Assembly: GCF_040784935.1 (NCBI RefSeq)
Contig: NZ_CP160680.1
Coordinates: 496,001 to 560,000, forward strand
DNA: 64,000 bases
Origin: Lewinella sp. LCG006
GTDB taxonomy: Bacteria > Bacteroidota > Bacteroidia > Chitinophagales > Saprospiraceae
Direction: 5' to 3'
The notes below the pieces were generated by a model. The model did not search any database. It was not told where the DNA came from and saw only the letters and a program-made list of their open reading frames with translations. The number at the start of each line of letters is the position of its first letter. Position 1 is the first letter of the stretch. The position numbers and the translations under genes are program-made. This document shows positions 29,377-37,966 of this stretch, piece by piece.

Positions 29377-30267
29377 CTATTCGTTCAATTTAGCTTTAGG
29401 ATGGGCCTGTTCGTAGGACCTCTTCAGCTTTTCAATAGAGTTATGGGTGTAGACCTGGGTAGCTGCCAAACTGCTATGTCCAAGCAATTCTTTAATAGCA
29501 TTCAGATCAGCTCCAGCGTCGGATAAATGGGTTGCAAATGAATGCCGTAAAACGTGTGGGCTCGCGCGTTCCAAGTAAGGAAGCGTTCCCAAATATTGTT
29601 TTACTTTATTGTACATCCACTTGGGATAAGGCGGCTTTCCTTTGTTAGTCAATATCAATATTTCAACATCGGGAAAGGCTTCATGCTTAAGTTTTTGATA
29701 AACGAGTAATGCCTGATGAACAGCATCTCCGTAAGGAATTAAACGTTCTTTCCCTCCCTTTCCTGATATTCTCAAACGCTTTTCTGCACGCAGAACATCT
29801 TTTTCTTTTAGCTGCAACAACTCCGAACGCCTTAACCCCGTGCCATAGAGCAACTCTAGCAATAACTTATCTCTAGCCTCAGAAAAATCAGGTGCTTCAG
29901 GAAAGGAAGCCAACAATCTTGCCAGGGCGGTAGCATCAGCGGTTACAGGTAATCGCTTTTTAAGCTTTGGTGTTTGAATTGCTTTTGTTGGATCCGAAAG
30001 ATCAGGAAATTGCCGCCGCCAATAACGATAGAAAGCTTTGATACTGGATAGTTTACGTCGAATACTCGCAGGCGCATGCTCCTGCTCTAATAAAACAGCC
30101 ATCCAAGACCTCACTTGACTAGCAATAATCTCAGACCATTGGCATCGTCCATAAACCTCTTGAATGAAATTTTCAAATTGGGATAAATCGTTTTTATAAG
30201 CCTTCAGGGTATGCTCAGAAAAGCGCTTCTCGAATTCCAAATACCTTATAAATCCATTCACATCCAT
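29377..30267 (-). CDS. Tyrosine recombinase XerC/XerD
   Basis: A site-specific recombinase that resolves chromosome dimers at dif, with a partner Xer protein. The product is 296 residues: an N-terminal SAM-like core-binding domain (1-90) and a catalytic domain. Catalytic residues are intact: R146 (YGTGLRRSELL), K170 region (RISGKGGKERLIP), H238 and R241 (HVLRHSFATHL), H264 (LLGHSSLAATQ) and the nucleophile Y273 (QVYTHNS). No integrase-type flanking att sites or mobile genes are seen, and its location next to hpf supports a housekeeping Xer rather than an element integrase. XerC versus XerD cannot be settled from sequence reading. Confidence 0.93.
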   Translation of the reverse strand: MDVNGFIRYLEFEKRFSEHTLKAYKNDLSQFENFIQEVYGRCQWSEIIASQVRSWMAVLLEQEHAPASIRRKLSSIKAFYRYWRRQFPDLSDPTKAIQTPKLKKRLPVTADATALARLLASFPEAPDFSEARDKLLLELLYGTGLRRSELLQLKEKDVLRAEKRLRISGKGGKERLIPYGDAVHQALLVYQKLKHEAFPDVEILILTNKGKPPYPKWMYNKVKQYLGTLPYLERASPHVLRHSFATHLSDAGADLNAIKELLGHSSLAATQVYTHNSIEKLKRSYEQAHPKAKLNE

Positions 30268-30344
30268 ATATTCTGTCTATCTTTAACCCTAGGATTAAGG
30301 TAGTCCTATTCCCGCAAAAAAGCAATCTTAGACCTAAGTTTTGT

Positions 30345-30782
30345 ATGAAAAAAGAACGTAAGCCAGAAAGTTTTTTACAAAAACCAAGCTATCCGGGAGG
30401 ACCAAAAGCTATGCGTAAATTTCTTTCCCAACACATTCGTTATCCAGCCTCTGCCAAGGCTGAAAAAATAGAAGGAACCGTAAGGGTTAGAATGGATATA
30501 GACTACCAAGGAAAGGTTGTTGGAACAAAGGTTTTAGCGGGTTTGGGTTATGGTTGTGATGAGGAAGCGCAACGTGTTGTCAAGCTCTTAACCTTTCAAT
30601 TACCCAAATTACGCAAGATCCGAGCCACTTTTCATAAGACCATTAATATTCATTTTCATTACCCTAAGGAAGCTCCTGCTCCTGCCACTGAGCTAAACTA
30701 TACAATTACCTCAAGCAAGACAGAGGTCGTAGAAGAAGATAAGGATTCAGGAAATTCTTACAACTATACTATATCTTTATAA
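30345..30782 (+). CDS. Small TonB C-terminal-domain protein without a membrane anchor
   Basis: The product is 145 residues. Residues about 10-105 match the TonB C-terminal domain (SYPGGPKAMRKFLSQHIRYP, EGTVRVRMDIDYQGKVVGTK, DEEAQRVVKLL). Canonical TonB has an N-terminal transmembrane helix and a proline-rich linker; both are missing here and no signal peptide is visible, so it would be cytoplasmic or exported in an unrecognised way. The last 30 residues are polar (SSKTEVVEEDKDSG). It is divergent from the xerC-like gene, and convergent with the exbB/exbD cluster across a shared terminator, so the neighbourhood supports a link to energy transduction, which is inference. Confidence 0.8.
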   Translation: MKKERKPESFLQKPSYPGGPKAMRKFLSQHIRYPASAKAEKIEGTVRVRMDIDYQGKVVGTKVLAGLGYGCDEEAQRVVKLLTFQLPKLRKIRATFHKTINIHFHYPKEAPAPATELNYTITSSKTEVVEEDKDSGNSYNYTISL

Positions 30783-30814
30783 AGAAGCGGTATGTTTTTT
30801 ATACCGATTAAAAC

Positions 30815-30855
30815 GGAAAAGCCCTGTCAACATAATGCTGACAGGGCTTTTTTCC
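30815..30855. terminator. Bidirectional intrinsic terminator
   Basis: GGAAAAGCCCTGTCA (30815-30829) pairs with TGACAGGGCTTTTTTCC (30839-30855), giving a long GC-rich stem with an A run on one side and a T run on the other. It lies between the convergent TonB-C gene and the exbD gene and should work for both. Confidence 0.9.
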
Positions 30856-30867
30856 TTTGGAGATATT

Positions 30868-31335
30868 TTACTCTGGCTTTTTCTTCGCCGAGTAATTGAC
30901 CTTCAATTGGCCGGATTTACGCAGTTTGACTTTCACGTCCTGCACAATTCCCATTGTTACTTCTCCATCTACCCGAAGAGATGAAGTGATCCGTGCCCGC
31001 TTGTTTTCAGGAACTTTCACTTTATGCTTCTCGAGGAAGAGTGGAATATCATCTACAGTAGCGAAAGCGTCTCCGAGTTGGAGGCGTGGCCGCGTACCAT
31101 AAACTGACTGATACTTTTTCTCAGGACGACCGATATAAAGGTAATTCACTAGTGATTTTTCCTCCAGCTTGGTAAGTTCCGTAGCGTAAGGAGTGGTCAC
31201 TTTTACTTTTAATTCGGCATCGCGTAATACTGTTACCACCATGAAGAAGAATAACAACATGAAGATAATATCCGGGAGGGAAGCCGTAGAAACCTCTGGT
31301 TTTGCTTTTCCCCTCTTTTTTTGAAATTTAGGCAT
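30868..31335 (-). CDS. ExbD/TolR family biopolymer transport protein
   Basis: The product is 155 residues: a short basic cytoplasmic N terminus (MPKFQKKRGKAKPEVSTA), one transmembrane helix (LPDIIFMLLFFFMVVTVL) and a periplasmic domain. The membrane-embedded aspartate that carries protons in ExbD/TolR is present in SLPDIIFML. With ExbB it converts the proton gradient into torque for TonB. Last gene of the exbB-170aa-exbD-exbD cluster. Confidence 0.92.
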   Translation of the reverse strand: MPKFQKKRGKAKPEVSTASLPDIIFMLLFFFMVVTVLRDAELKVKVTTPYATELTKLEEKSLVNYLYIGRPEKKYQSVYGTRPRLQLGDAFATVDDIPLFLEKHKVKVPENKRARITSSLRVDGEVTMGIVQDVKVKLRKSGQLKVNYSAKKKPE

Positions 31336-31418
31336 CTTGCGTTGCTTTTATATTGCCTTGAAGAATTACGAGGCAATAACCGTTAACGAATAAACTGGTA
31401 GTTTAAGACGATACGTGC

Positions 31419-31973
31419 TTATTCTTCACCGTAACTAGTGGGTTCCGCTTCAGAAATTACAAATGGAATTTCTCCTTTGATAACCCTCTGTTGTGCAACC
31501 GGCATATCATCGCTGTAATCTACACCGAATTTCCGCTGACTCAGGTCATTCCAAAGTTCATAATAAGCTGCTTTAAGCTCATTATAAACCTCTAGATAGG
31601 TAGCATAGCTGGTACCTCGGTCATTTTTAAGAGAAATGATGGCCTTATTGGGAGCTTCTGCCAAGTCTTCTCTCCGCTGTGGATTGGAGATGAACTCAAT
31701 CGTCCTTTCCCGTAGGTCATCGATATCCATTTCTTCCCCGCGAACGAGTAACATATTCTGGGCGTTTACCAGAACAGAGTATACGTTACGGGTTTTCAAT
31801 TGAGTAATATCCGGTACTTCATCCGACCATGGCGGTAATTTTACGAGGATACCTTTATCCTCCGCAATCGTAGTGGTTACCAAGAAGAAAATCAGCAGCA
31901 AGAATGCAATGTCAGCCATAGAGCCGGCATTGATTTCATTGCTCATACGATCTCTGGAACTCGTCTTTGCCAT
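31419..31973 (-). CDS. ExbD/TolR family biopolymer transport protein (second copy)
   Basis: The product is 184 residues. It has the ExbD layout with an N-terminal NEINAGSMADIAFLLLIFFL segment including the proton-carrying aspartate, one transmembrane helix and a larger periplasmic domain than its neighbour (about residues 45-184). Bacteroidota often encode two unequal ExbD proteins in one cluster, and this pair fits. It lies 83 bases upstream of the other exbD and 8 bases downstream of the 170-residue membrane protein, so the genes are co-transcribed. Confidence 0.92.
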   Translation of the reverse strand: MAKTSSRDRMSNEINAGSMADIAFLLLIFFLVTTTIAEDKGILVKLPPWSDEVPDITQLKTRNVYSVLVNAQNMLLVRGEEMDIDDLRERTIEFISNPQRREDLAEAPNKAIISLKNDRGTSYATYLEVYNELKAAYYELWNDLSQRKFGVDYSDDMPVAQQRVIKGEIPFVISEAEPTSYGEE

Positions 31974-31981
31974 GATGCAGT

Positions 31982-32494
31982 TTATTTAACGCGATTAATA
32001 ATTGGAGAAATGATCGGCATGACTACCAAGGCAACAAAGGCCAGACCAGCCATCAGTAACCCCATACGGATAGCACTTCCAATCCACTTGAGGTTGCCTT
32101 CAGAAATGAAACGCCCCTCTGCAGAGGTTTCATAGTTCTCAATAGCACCTTTAATAGTGTCATGGTCAGCACTGCCAGACGCCATTGTGTAGAACAAAAA
32201 CATCAGCGCGGCAATAACGAGTACGCCGAGGATGCCTTTGATCGACCCTTTAGGGTTGGAGGCAACGTGAAATAAACCGAACAGAAGGATACCCGCTGCA
32301 CATAGTACAGAAAGGGCAATGGCAGCTAGAATACCAAAATTGAAGACGTTTACACCGAAAAGTTCGGCATCATCCATCGAATCAAAATAGTAATCCCCTG
32401 CTCCGGGAACAGCTATGGCTAGAAAAATCACAACCAGAACCACTCCCATTAGAAAAGCAACTAACTGTCCGTTCTTGCTTAAGAAATTATACAT
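31982..32494 (-). CDS. Four-span membrane protein of the exbB/exbD cluster
   Basis: The product is 170 residues with about four hydrophobic segments (QLVAFLMGVVLVVIFLAIAV, FGILAAIALSVLCAAGILLF, ILGVLVIAALMFLFYTMA, MGLLMAGLAFVALVVMPII). A short periplasmic stretch rich in acidic residues follows the first span. No known domain is recognised. It sits between exbB (22-base gap) and the larger exbD (8-base gap), so it is probably an accessory part of this TonB motor. That is inferred from position only. Confidence 0.8.
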   Translation of the reverse strand: MYNFLSKNGQLVAFLMGVVLVVIFLAIAVPGAGDYYFDSMDDAELFGVNVFNFGILAAIALSVLCAAGILLFGLFHVASNPKGSIKGILGVLVIAALMFLFYTMASGSADHDTIKGAIENYETSAEGRFISEGNLKWIGSAIRMGLLMAGLAFVALVVMPIISPIINRVK

Positions 32495-32516
32495 GGAAGA
32501 TTAGATTACAGGGTGA

Positions 32517-33380
32517 TTAAAATACTTTGTTCTTAGCCATAATGTCAACCAAGGTGATAGAAGCATCTTCCATCCGGTTAACAATACCGTCAATTTTATT
32601 AACGATGTAGTTGTAAAAAATCTGCAGGATAATGGCCGTTACAAGACCGAATACAGTGGTCAAAAGGGCTACCTTAATACCACCAGCAACTACTGCTGGA
32701 GAAAGGTCACCTACTGCTTCAATCCGGTTAAAGGCCTCAATCATACCGATTACCGTACCCATGAATCCAAGCATCGGTGCAATCGCGATGAAAAGTGAAA
32801 TCCATACCAGACCACGCTCCAACAAGCCCATCTGTACACTACCGTAAGAAACGATAGCTTTCTCTACAGCTTCAGGACCTTCACCAGAACGACGTAGGCC
32901 TTCGTAAAGCACACTTGCGGTAGGACCGGCAGTAGATTTACAAACCTCCATAGCTCCGTCGACATCATTGGCAGCTAGACGCTCATCAATGCGTTCGAGT
33001 AATTTGTCTGTGTTGGTAGTCGCCAAGTTCAAAGTCAGGATACGCTCAATACAGAACGCAAGACCCAGAATCAGGGTAATCAATACCAAAGACATGAATT
33101 TCCAGTCACCGTCGATGAAGTTCTTCTTCAGGACTTGGAACATTGTAGGTGCTTCGCCTTCGTCAACAGTAGTCATGGATTCCGCTGCTGCTGCTGCGTC
33201 ATCAACCATTTCTTCCATTGCATCACCAGCATCTTCTACTGCTCCTTCAATTGCTTGTCCAGCATCTTCTGCTGCATCTTGAATTTGCTCAGTAGCAGTC
33301 TGGTCTTCTTGAGCACTAACGGTGTTTACCGTGAAAGCTGCCAAGCTAAATATCAATAGCAGCGCAAATAATTTTCGCAT
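32517..33380 (-). CDS. exbB: MotA/TolQ/ExbB family proton channel protein
   Basis: Forms the pentameric proton channel that, with ExbD, powers TonB. The product is 287 residues from the ATG at 33380 (a TTG two codons upstream is less likely). It starts with a cleavable signal or first span (MRKLFALLLIFSLAAFTVN), then an unusual Ala/Asp/Glu-rich linker (about residues 25-70, repeated DAAEDAGQ/DAGDAMEEMV units). The MotA/TolQ/ExbB core follows with ISLFIAIAPMLGFMGTVIGM and VVAGGIKVALLTTVFGLVTA, the hallmark spans. First gene of the exb cluster, just downstream of tRNA-Ser. Confidence 0.94.
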   Translation of the reverse strand: MRKLFALLLIFSLAAFTVNTVSAQEDQTATEQIQDAAEDAGQAIEGAVEDAGDAMEEMVDDAAAAAESMTTVDEGEAPTMFQVLKKNFIDGDWKFMSLVLITLILGLAFCIERILTLNLATTNTDKLLERIDERLAANDVDGAMEVCKSTAGPTASVLYEGLRRSGEGPEAVEKAIVSYGSVQMGLLERGLVWISLFIAIAPMLGFMGTVIGMIEAFNRIEAVGDLSPAVVAGGIKVALLTTVFGLVTAIILQIFYNYIVNKIDGIVNRMEDASITLVDIMAKNKVF

Positions 33381-33431
33381 AGCCAACGAGGTTTAACGAT
33401 TTTGTTTAAAGTAAGTTGTATTGTTTTGCTG

Positions 33432-33519
33432 CGGAGAGAAAGGGATTCGAACCCTCGATACGGGGTTACCGTATACACGCTTTCCAGGCGTGCCTCTTCA
33501 ACCACTCGAGCACCTCTCC
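33432..33519 (-). tRNA. tRNA-Ser (anticodon GGA)
   Basis: An 88-base class II tRNA with acceptor GGAGAGG/TCTCTCC (ending in a G-T pair), anticodon stem CACGC/GCGTG around CTGGAAA (anticodon GGA), a long variable arm (TATACGGTAACCCCGTAT) and discriminator G. It lies 51 bases upstream of exbB on the same strand. Confidence 0.96.
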
Positions 33520-33659
33520 GGTTATTTTTTAAATAGGGTTGTAAGATGTAACAAACATTCGCAAAAATTGTAAAAAGAAGCTAATAATCAAAATTTTTTT
33601 CGGTTTCAGTGGCAAACACTTAAGCCTTCCTCCCTGATTATTTCCTTGCAGATCCTTTA

Positions 33660-34442
33660 CTAATTTTCTTGTAAGGTCGGTAAGTTAAACAATTTCTGGG
33701 CATTTTCACTGGTAATTGATGCAACCTTTTCCAAAGACAATCCTTTGATTGACGCCAATTTAACTGCTATCTCTTGAACGTAAGCGCTTTCGTTACGTTT
33801 TCCTCGATAAGGAATAGGAGCTAAATAAGGCGCATCTGTTTCTAGGATTACTCGCTCTAAAGAAATTTCTGATAAAGTTTTATCCACCCCCCCATTTTTG
33901 AAGGTTAAAACGCCACCAACCCCTAAATATAACCCTAATTCCATAATTGTCTGTGCTTGGGCTACATTTCCTGTAAAACAATGAAAAACGCCTTTCAAAT
34001 TAGGATCACCAATTTCTTTAATCATATCGATTAGCAAGTCAATTGACTCTCTTGCATGGATAACAATCGGCCGATCAAACTCCAAAGCCCATTCCACTTG
34101 CTGTCGAAATGCCGCCTTTTGCTCTTCAATAAACGTCTTATCCCAGTAGAGGTCAATACCAATTTCTCCTATCGCGACAAAATCGCGTTTTTCTAGCCAT
34201 TCTCTCACCCAAGCCAAGTCGGTAAGATAGTTTTCTTTTACCGAACAAGGGTGCAATCCCATCATTGGAAAACAACGCCCTGGATAAGTTGCTTCTAATG
34301 CTAACATGCCGGCAATCGATGATTCATCAATATTTGGCAGCAAAAACTGCTTAACACCAACAGCCTCCGCTCGCTCAATCATCGCTGCCCGATCATTTTC
34401 AAAAGCTTTTGCATATAAATGAGCGTGAGTATCAATCAACAT
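33660..34442 (-). CDS. tatD: TatD family metal-dependent hydrolase
   Basis: A TIM-barrel nuclease with a two-metal site, thought to act in DNA quality control. The product is 260 residues, the usual length. Metal ligands are in place: IDTHAHLYA (H6, H8), AIGEIGIDLYW (Glu), PIVIHARES (His), VFHCFTGN (His) and ILETDAPYLAP (Asp). It is divergent from the RNase H gene with a 94-base gap. Members of this family with short length are usually annotated TatD/YcfH; which paralogue this is cannot be told. Confidence 0.92.
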   Translation of the reverse strand: MLIDTHAHLYAKAFENDRAAMIERAEAVGVKQFLLPNIDESSIAGMLALEATYPGRCFPMMGLHPCSVKENYLTDLAWVREWLEKRDFVAIGEIGIDLYWDKTFIEEQKAAFRQQVEWALEFDRPIVIHARESIDLLIDMIKEIGDPNLKGVFHCFTGNVAQAQTIMELGLYLGVGGVLTFKNGGVDKTLSEISLERVILETDAPYLAPIPYRGKRNESAYVQEIAVKLASIKGLSLEKVASITSENAQKLFNLPTLQEN

Positions 34443-34536
34443 ATTTATTCCAATATTTTTCTTGCCCGCAAAGGTATAGATTCTATTTGGATGTTTTTTG
34501 GTGGGTTCTGACCATTGTTTACATTAACTTAGCGGC

Positions 34537-35166
34537 ATGGCAAAAAAGAAAAAATACTACGTTATCTGGAAAGGGCATATGCCCGGTATTTATGACGACT
34601 GGAACAAAGCTCAGGAACAAATCAAAGCGTACCAAGGTGCGCTGTTCAAAAGTTTTGGCACCATAAAAGAAGCCGAACAAGCACTAAAAGCAGGCCCCAA
34701 AACCTATCTGAGTAGTGGTGCACCAAAATCGAAGTCAACTGGTGGAACACCTCGCTCCCAGATTGTATGGCAGAGCCTCTCCGTCGACGCGGCCTGTAGC
34801 GGCAACCCCGGACCAATGGAATACCAGGGCGTTGACACCAAAAGTAAAGACCAAATTTTTCACCAGGCTTTTCCATTAGGGACCAATAATATTGGAGAAT
34901 TTCTTGCCATTGTGCACGGATTAGCCCTCTTACAAAAACAAAATCTTCCCAATCTACCCATCTATACCGATTCTGCTACTGCTATAGCCTGGGTCAGGAA
35001 TAAAAAGGTTAAGACCAATCTTGTTAACGATGCTAGGACTGCCACGCTCTACGAATTAATAACCAGAGGTGAAAATTGGTTAAAAACCAACACTTATTCT
35101 AATCCCATCCTAAAATGGGATACCGAAAGTTGGGGAGAAATTCCAGCCGATTTTGGCAGAAAATAA
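34537..35166 (+). CDS. rnhA: Ribonuclease H1 with N-terminal viroplasmin-like domain
   Basis: Cleaves RNA in RNA-DNA hybrids. The product is 209 residues. Residues 5-50 are the viroplasmin/Caulimo_VI hybrid-binding domain (KYYVIWKGHMPGIYDDWNKA, FKSFGTIKEAEQAL), found on many RNase H1 proteins. The catalytic domain has LSVDAACSGNPGPMEYQGV (Asp), NNIGEFLAIVHGLALL (Glu), IYTDSATAIAWVRNKK (Asp) and a terminal ESWGEIPADFGRK (Asp), so the DEDD set is complete. The start is the ATG at 34537. A weak TAACTTAG -7-like box lies 10 bases upstream. A perfect 14-base palindrome (TCCTGTGCACAGGA, 35176-35189) follows the stop. Confidence 0.95.
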   Translation: MAKKKKYYVIWKGHMPGIYDDWNKAQEQIKAYQGALFKSFGTIKEAEQALKAGPKTYLSSGAPKSKSTGGTPRSQIVWQSLSVDAACSGNPGPMEYQGVDTKSKDQIFHQAFPLGTNNIGEFLAIVHGLALLQKQNLPNLPIYTDSATAIAWVRNKKVKTNLVNDARTATLYELITRGENWLKTNTYSNPILKWDTESWGEIPADFGRK

Positions 35167-35321
35167 TTGATTTCATCCTGTGCACAGGAACGTTTCGTAG
35201 AAAAAGCACGAGAATCGGTAGGTTAACACCGCCGTAAAGGGGAATTAGTTGTTATCTTTATTTTAGCCTGGCATTCGCCAAGCTAATGATGCTTATTTTT
35301 TTCCTAATTCTATATTCAAAG

Positions 35322-36002
35322 ATGGCTTTCACCCAACGACTTAAGCAAGCAATAGGCTGGCCACTGGCTTTGTTAGCCATCATTTGGTTGGTTTTCATAC
35401 TGGAACAAGCAACAGCTTCCGAGTGGTTTATTTATGGTATTGCACCTCGTAAAACTTATGCGCTACGTGGTATTTTTACTACTCCGTTCCTGCACGGCAG
35501 CTGGGCCCACCTTTTGTCCAATTCGGCACCCTTTCTGGTTTTAATGGCCATGATTATTTTCTTCTATCCAAGGGTGGCATTTTCTGTACTCCTGCTCATT
35601 TACCTGGGGACAGGGATAACCATGTGGCTATTTGCCGACCCTGAAGCACTCTTTGCCACTTTTAATCGCGCCAATTATCATATCGGCGCCAGCGGGGTGG
35701 TTTATGGGATGGCTAGCTTCCTTGCTTTTACCGGCTTTTTCCGGCGAAATATCCGAGCTATTGCGATCTCCTTAATTATTGTATTCTACTATGGTGGCAT
35801 GATCTGGGGGGTACTTCCTACCCAAGAGGGTGTTTCCTGGGAAGGGCACTTGCTCGGAGCTCTTGTGGGGATATTCACAGCCTACTGGTTTCGCCAACGT
35901 ATTGAAGAAGCAGAAATCCGCAGAAAGCCCAGCTATGAAATGGAACAAGAAGAAGAGCAATATTTTCTTCCTCGAGATATCTTCAATAGAAAGAAGGAGT
36001 AG
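35322..36002 (+). CDS. Rhomboid family intramembrane serine protease
   Basis: A membrane protease that cuts transmembrane segments. The product is 226 residues from the ATG at 35322; an in-frame ATG at 35286 would add 12 hydrophobic residues and cannot be excluded. About six transmembrane helices are visible. The catalytic Ser (HIGASGVVYGMA, S124 in this numbering) and His (SWEGHLLGALVG, H176) are present, as is the WAHLLSNSAPF loop with the oxyanion-hole HxxxN pattern. It ends 20 bases from the convergent subtilase gene, leaving no room for a separate terminator. Confidence 0.93.
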   Translation: MAFTQRLKQAIGWPLALLAIIWLVFILEQATASEWFIYGIAPRKTYALRGIFTTPFLHGSWAHLLSNSAPFLVLMAMIIFFYPRVAFSVLLLIYLGTGITMWLFADPEALFATFNRANYHIGASGVVYGMASFLAFTGFFRRNIRAIAISLIIVFYYGGMIWGVLPTQEGVSWEGHLLGALVGIFTAYWFRQRIEEAEIRRKPSYEMEQEEEQYFLPRDIFNRKKE

Positions 36003-36022
36003 CAACTAAACAATTCCTTTGG

Positions 36023-37906
36023 TTAAGCCAAATCGGACAGATTACGTAAGAAACAACTGATCCCGGCGCCCTTTACGCGTTTCAATAACTCATTGGCCGC
36101 CGCTGAGGAATCATAAGCACCGATGGTAACTTTATAGACCGTTTTACCATTTAGCTCATTAATGCTCACGATCACCGGTGCATTAAATTGTTTTTGCAAT
36201 TTTTCGGCCTGGATCAACACATTACCGTACTCGTAAAAAGCACCAATCTGTACTCCCCAGCCCTTGGCATCTTGCTTGCGCACGTCAAAGCGAAATAAGC
36301 CTCGACCACTACTGATATTGTCAGTCACCTCTGGAATTGGAGCAGGAGGCGTAGTTTGTGCGGCATCTTTTAATCGAAGTGCTTCGGCAACAGCTCTATC
36401 TGCATTGACTCGGCCGAATCCATACTTCAGCGAATGCCCACTGCTATCATATTCTGAGGGGTCACCAATTTTATCTGCGGTACGTTGTAGGATAGATTTT
36501 ACCTCTCTCGCTGTCAAGGAAGGGTTAGCGGACAGGATAAGCGCACAAATTCCCGCCACCAATGGTGTCGAGCTGGAGGTTCCTCCAAAGTGCTTGTAAT
36601 TATCACCACGGCTTCGTCCGTCTCGCCAAAATTTATAGTTACCCGTTTCCCAAGTCAGCCCCTCATCCCAGGAAGCTCGGGCTGCGATGATGGGCCAATC
36701 ACCATTTGATGGTGCACAGATGGTCACTTCCCGGCCGCGATTAGAATAACTGGCATGGGTGTCCTGACTAGTGCTCGCCGCCACCGCAATGACATCCGGG
36801 TGAGCTGCATAATAATTCACATAATTAAGATCATCATTGCCTACCGCATAGAGTATAACACAGCCCTTTCCTCCCCTACCCTGTTGAGCGGCGCGAGCAA
36901 TAGCTTGTTCTTTTACGGCATTCAAACTGTACCGAGCATCCGTTGTCCCCCAAGAACAGCTAATCACATCAGCACCATTTCGCACACAGTAGTCAAACAT
37001 TTCTTCCGTCGTGGCTGCACTGAAAGACGTACCGTGGATCGGCATAAATCGCACACCTGGAGCAGCACCGACAATACCTTGTCCATTACTGGCAGCAATC
37101 GCTACACTCGCACAAGGTGTACCATGGGTAAACCGAGTATCTCCTTGGGGTAATTGAGAAGTACGCGTCCAGAGATCATAAGGTTTGTGCATCTTACCTC
37201 GCAAATCAGGATGGTTGGTATCAAAACCATTATCGATGACCGCCACTGTGATGGATGAACTACCGGTATTTCCTAATCGATTCCAGGCACTTATTACCCG
37301 AGAATCAGCGCCTTTCTTTAGCTGAAAATTGGCATCAATCACAAACCCCGGGTTATCCAGGTGCCACTCGTGTGTGAGTAGGCTATCGTTGGGCGCAACG
37401 AAGGCATATTCATCCATTGGCATATCTATATCCGGCTCTGCCGTCGACACCAAGGAAAGTGCCTGTAACGCTGCTGCTGCTTTTAGCGGGTTGGGCGATT
37501 GAGCAGTCACCTTTGCCACCAGGAAGGTCGTCGAACGCCGGTCTACAATCTTTAAAGCATATTCATCCAGCACTATTTGTTGCTCGTCAGGTCCGACCCC
37601 ATCTTCAAAAGTGATATAAATTTCTCCCGTTGGAATCATTGGGCGGTTACTCCCTTCTGCAAAATACACGTGGGTACCTACTGCTACGACGTCTTCCTTA
37701 CGTACCTTGTCTAACTGGACGTCTATGTCATTATTTTGGCCTTCGAGCGTAACCACCTGGAATCCACCCAGATTTGCCAGCACTTCTTTCTCCACAAACG
37801 CCTGTTTTTCAAGGCTGCGAGCGGCCACTGATTTCAAGCCTACAAGTTGCTTACTCTTGTGCAGCGTTAATTCTCCCTTACCACTTTTTACAGAAATTGT
37901 AGACAT
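36023..37906 (-). CDS. Subtilisin-like serine protease with C-terminal SPOR domain
   Basis: The product is 627 residues. The S8 catalytic triad is complete: D225 (VAVIDNGFDTNHPD), H261 (FTHGTPCASVA) and S444 (GGTSSSTPLVAGICAL), with the oxyanion Asn in LYAVGND. Residues 1-170 are an N-terminal region that may be a propeptide (GELTLHKSKQLVGLKSV, MIPTGEIYITFEDG). The last 80 residues (about 545-625; GWGVQIGAFYEYGNVLIQAE ... TIGAYDSSAAANELLKR) form a SPOR domain, which normally binds denuded peptidoglycan in the periplasm. Yet the N terminus MSTISVKSGKGELTLHKS has no signal peptide. Either the true start is elsewhere, export is non-classical, or the SPOR domain has a cytoplasmic role. Confidence 0.88.
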   Translation of the reverse strand: MSTISVKSGKGELTLHKSKQLVGLKSVAARSLEKQAFVEKEVLANLGGFQVVTLEGQNNDIDVQLDKVRKEDVVAVGTHVYFAEGSNRPMIPTGEIYITFEDGVGPDEQQIVLDEYALKIVDRRSTTFLVAKVTAQSPNPLKAAAALQALSLVSTAEPDIDMPMDEYAFVAPNDSLLTHEWHLDNPGFVIDANFQLKKGADSRVISAWNRLGNTGSSSITVAVIDNGFDTNHPDLRGKMHKPYDLWTRTSQLPQGDTRFTHGTPCASVAIAASNGQGIVGAAPGVRFMPIHGTSFSAATTEEMFDYCVRNGADVISCSWGTTDARYSLNAVKEQAIARAAQQGRGGKGCVILYAVGNDDLNYVNYYAAHPDVIAVAASTSQDTHASYSNRGREVTICAPSNGDWPIIAARASWDEGLTWETGNYKFWRDGRSRGDNYKHFGGTSSSTPLVAGICALILSANPSLTAREVKSILQRTADKIGDPSEYDSSGHSLKYGFGRVNADRAVAEALRLKDAAQTTPPAPIPEVTDNISSGRGLFRFDVRKQDAKGWGVQIGAFYEYGNVLIQAEKLQKQFNAPVIVSINELNGKTVYKVTIGAYDSSAAANELLKRVKGAGISCFLRNLSDLA

Positions 37907-37966
37907 AGGTGTTTTGGATTTTGGATGAATCCGAAAGATAAGAAAAGGAAATAAGAAAAGCAGGCC

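Noticed and set aside
29377-30267. Tyrosine recombinase as evidence of an integrated mobile element
   Set aside because: It sits beside hpf in a common housekeeping arrangement, has full Xer-type motifs and no att-like repeats or cargo genes around it.
35176-35189. 14-base perfect palindrome TCCTGTGCACAGGA after the RNase H gene
   Set aside because: It is short, single, and with no repeat or partner site nearby; it may be chance, so it was not given as a feature.
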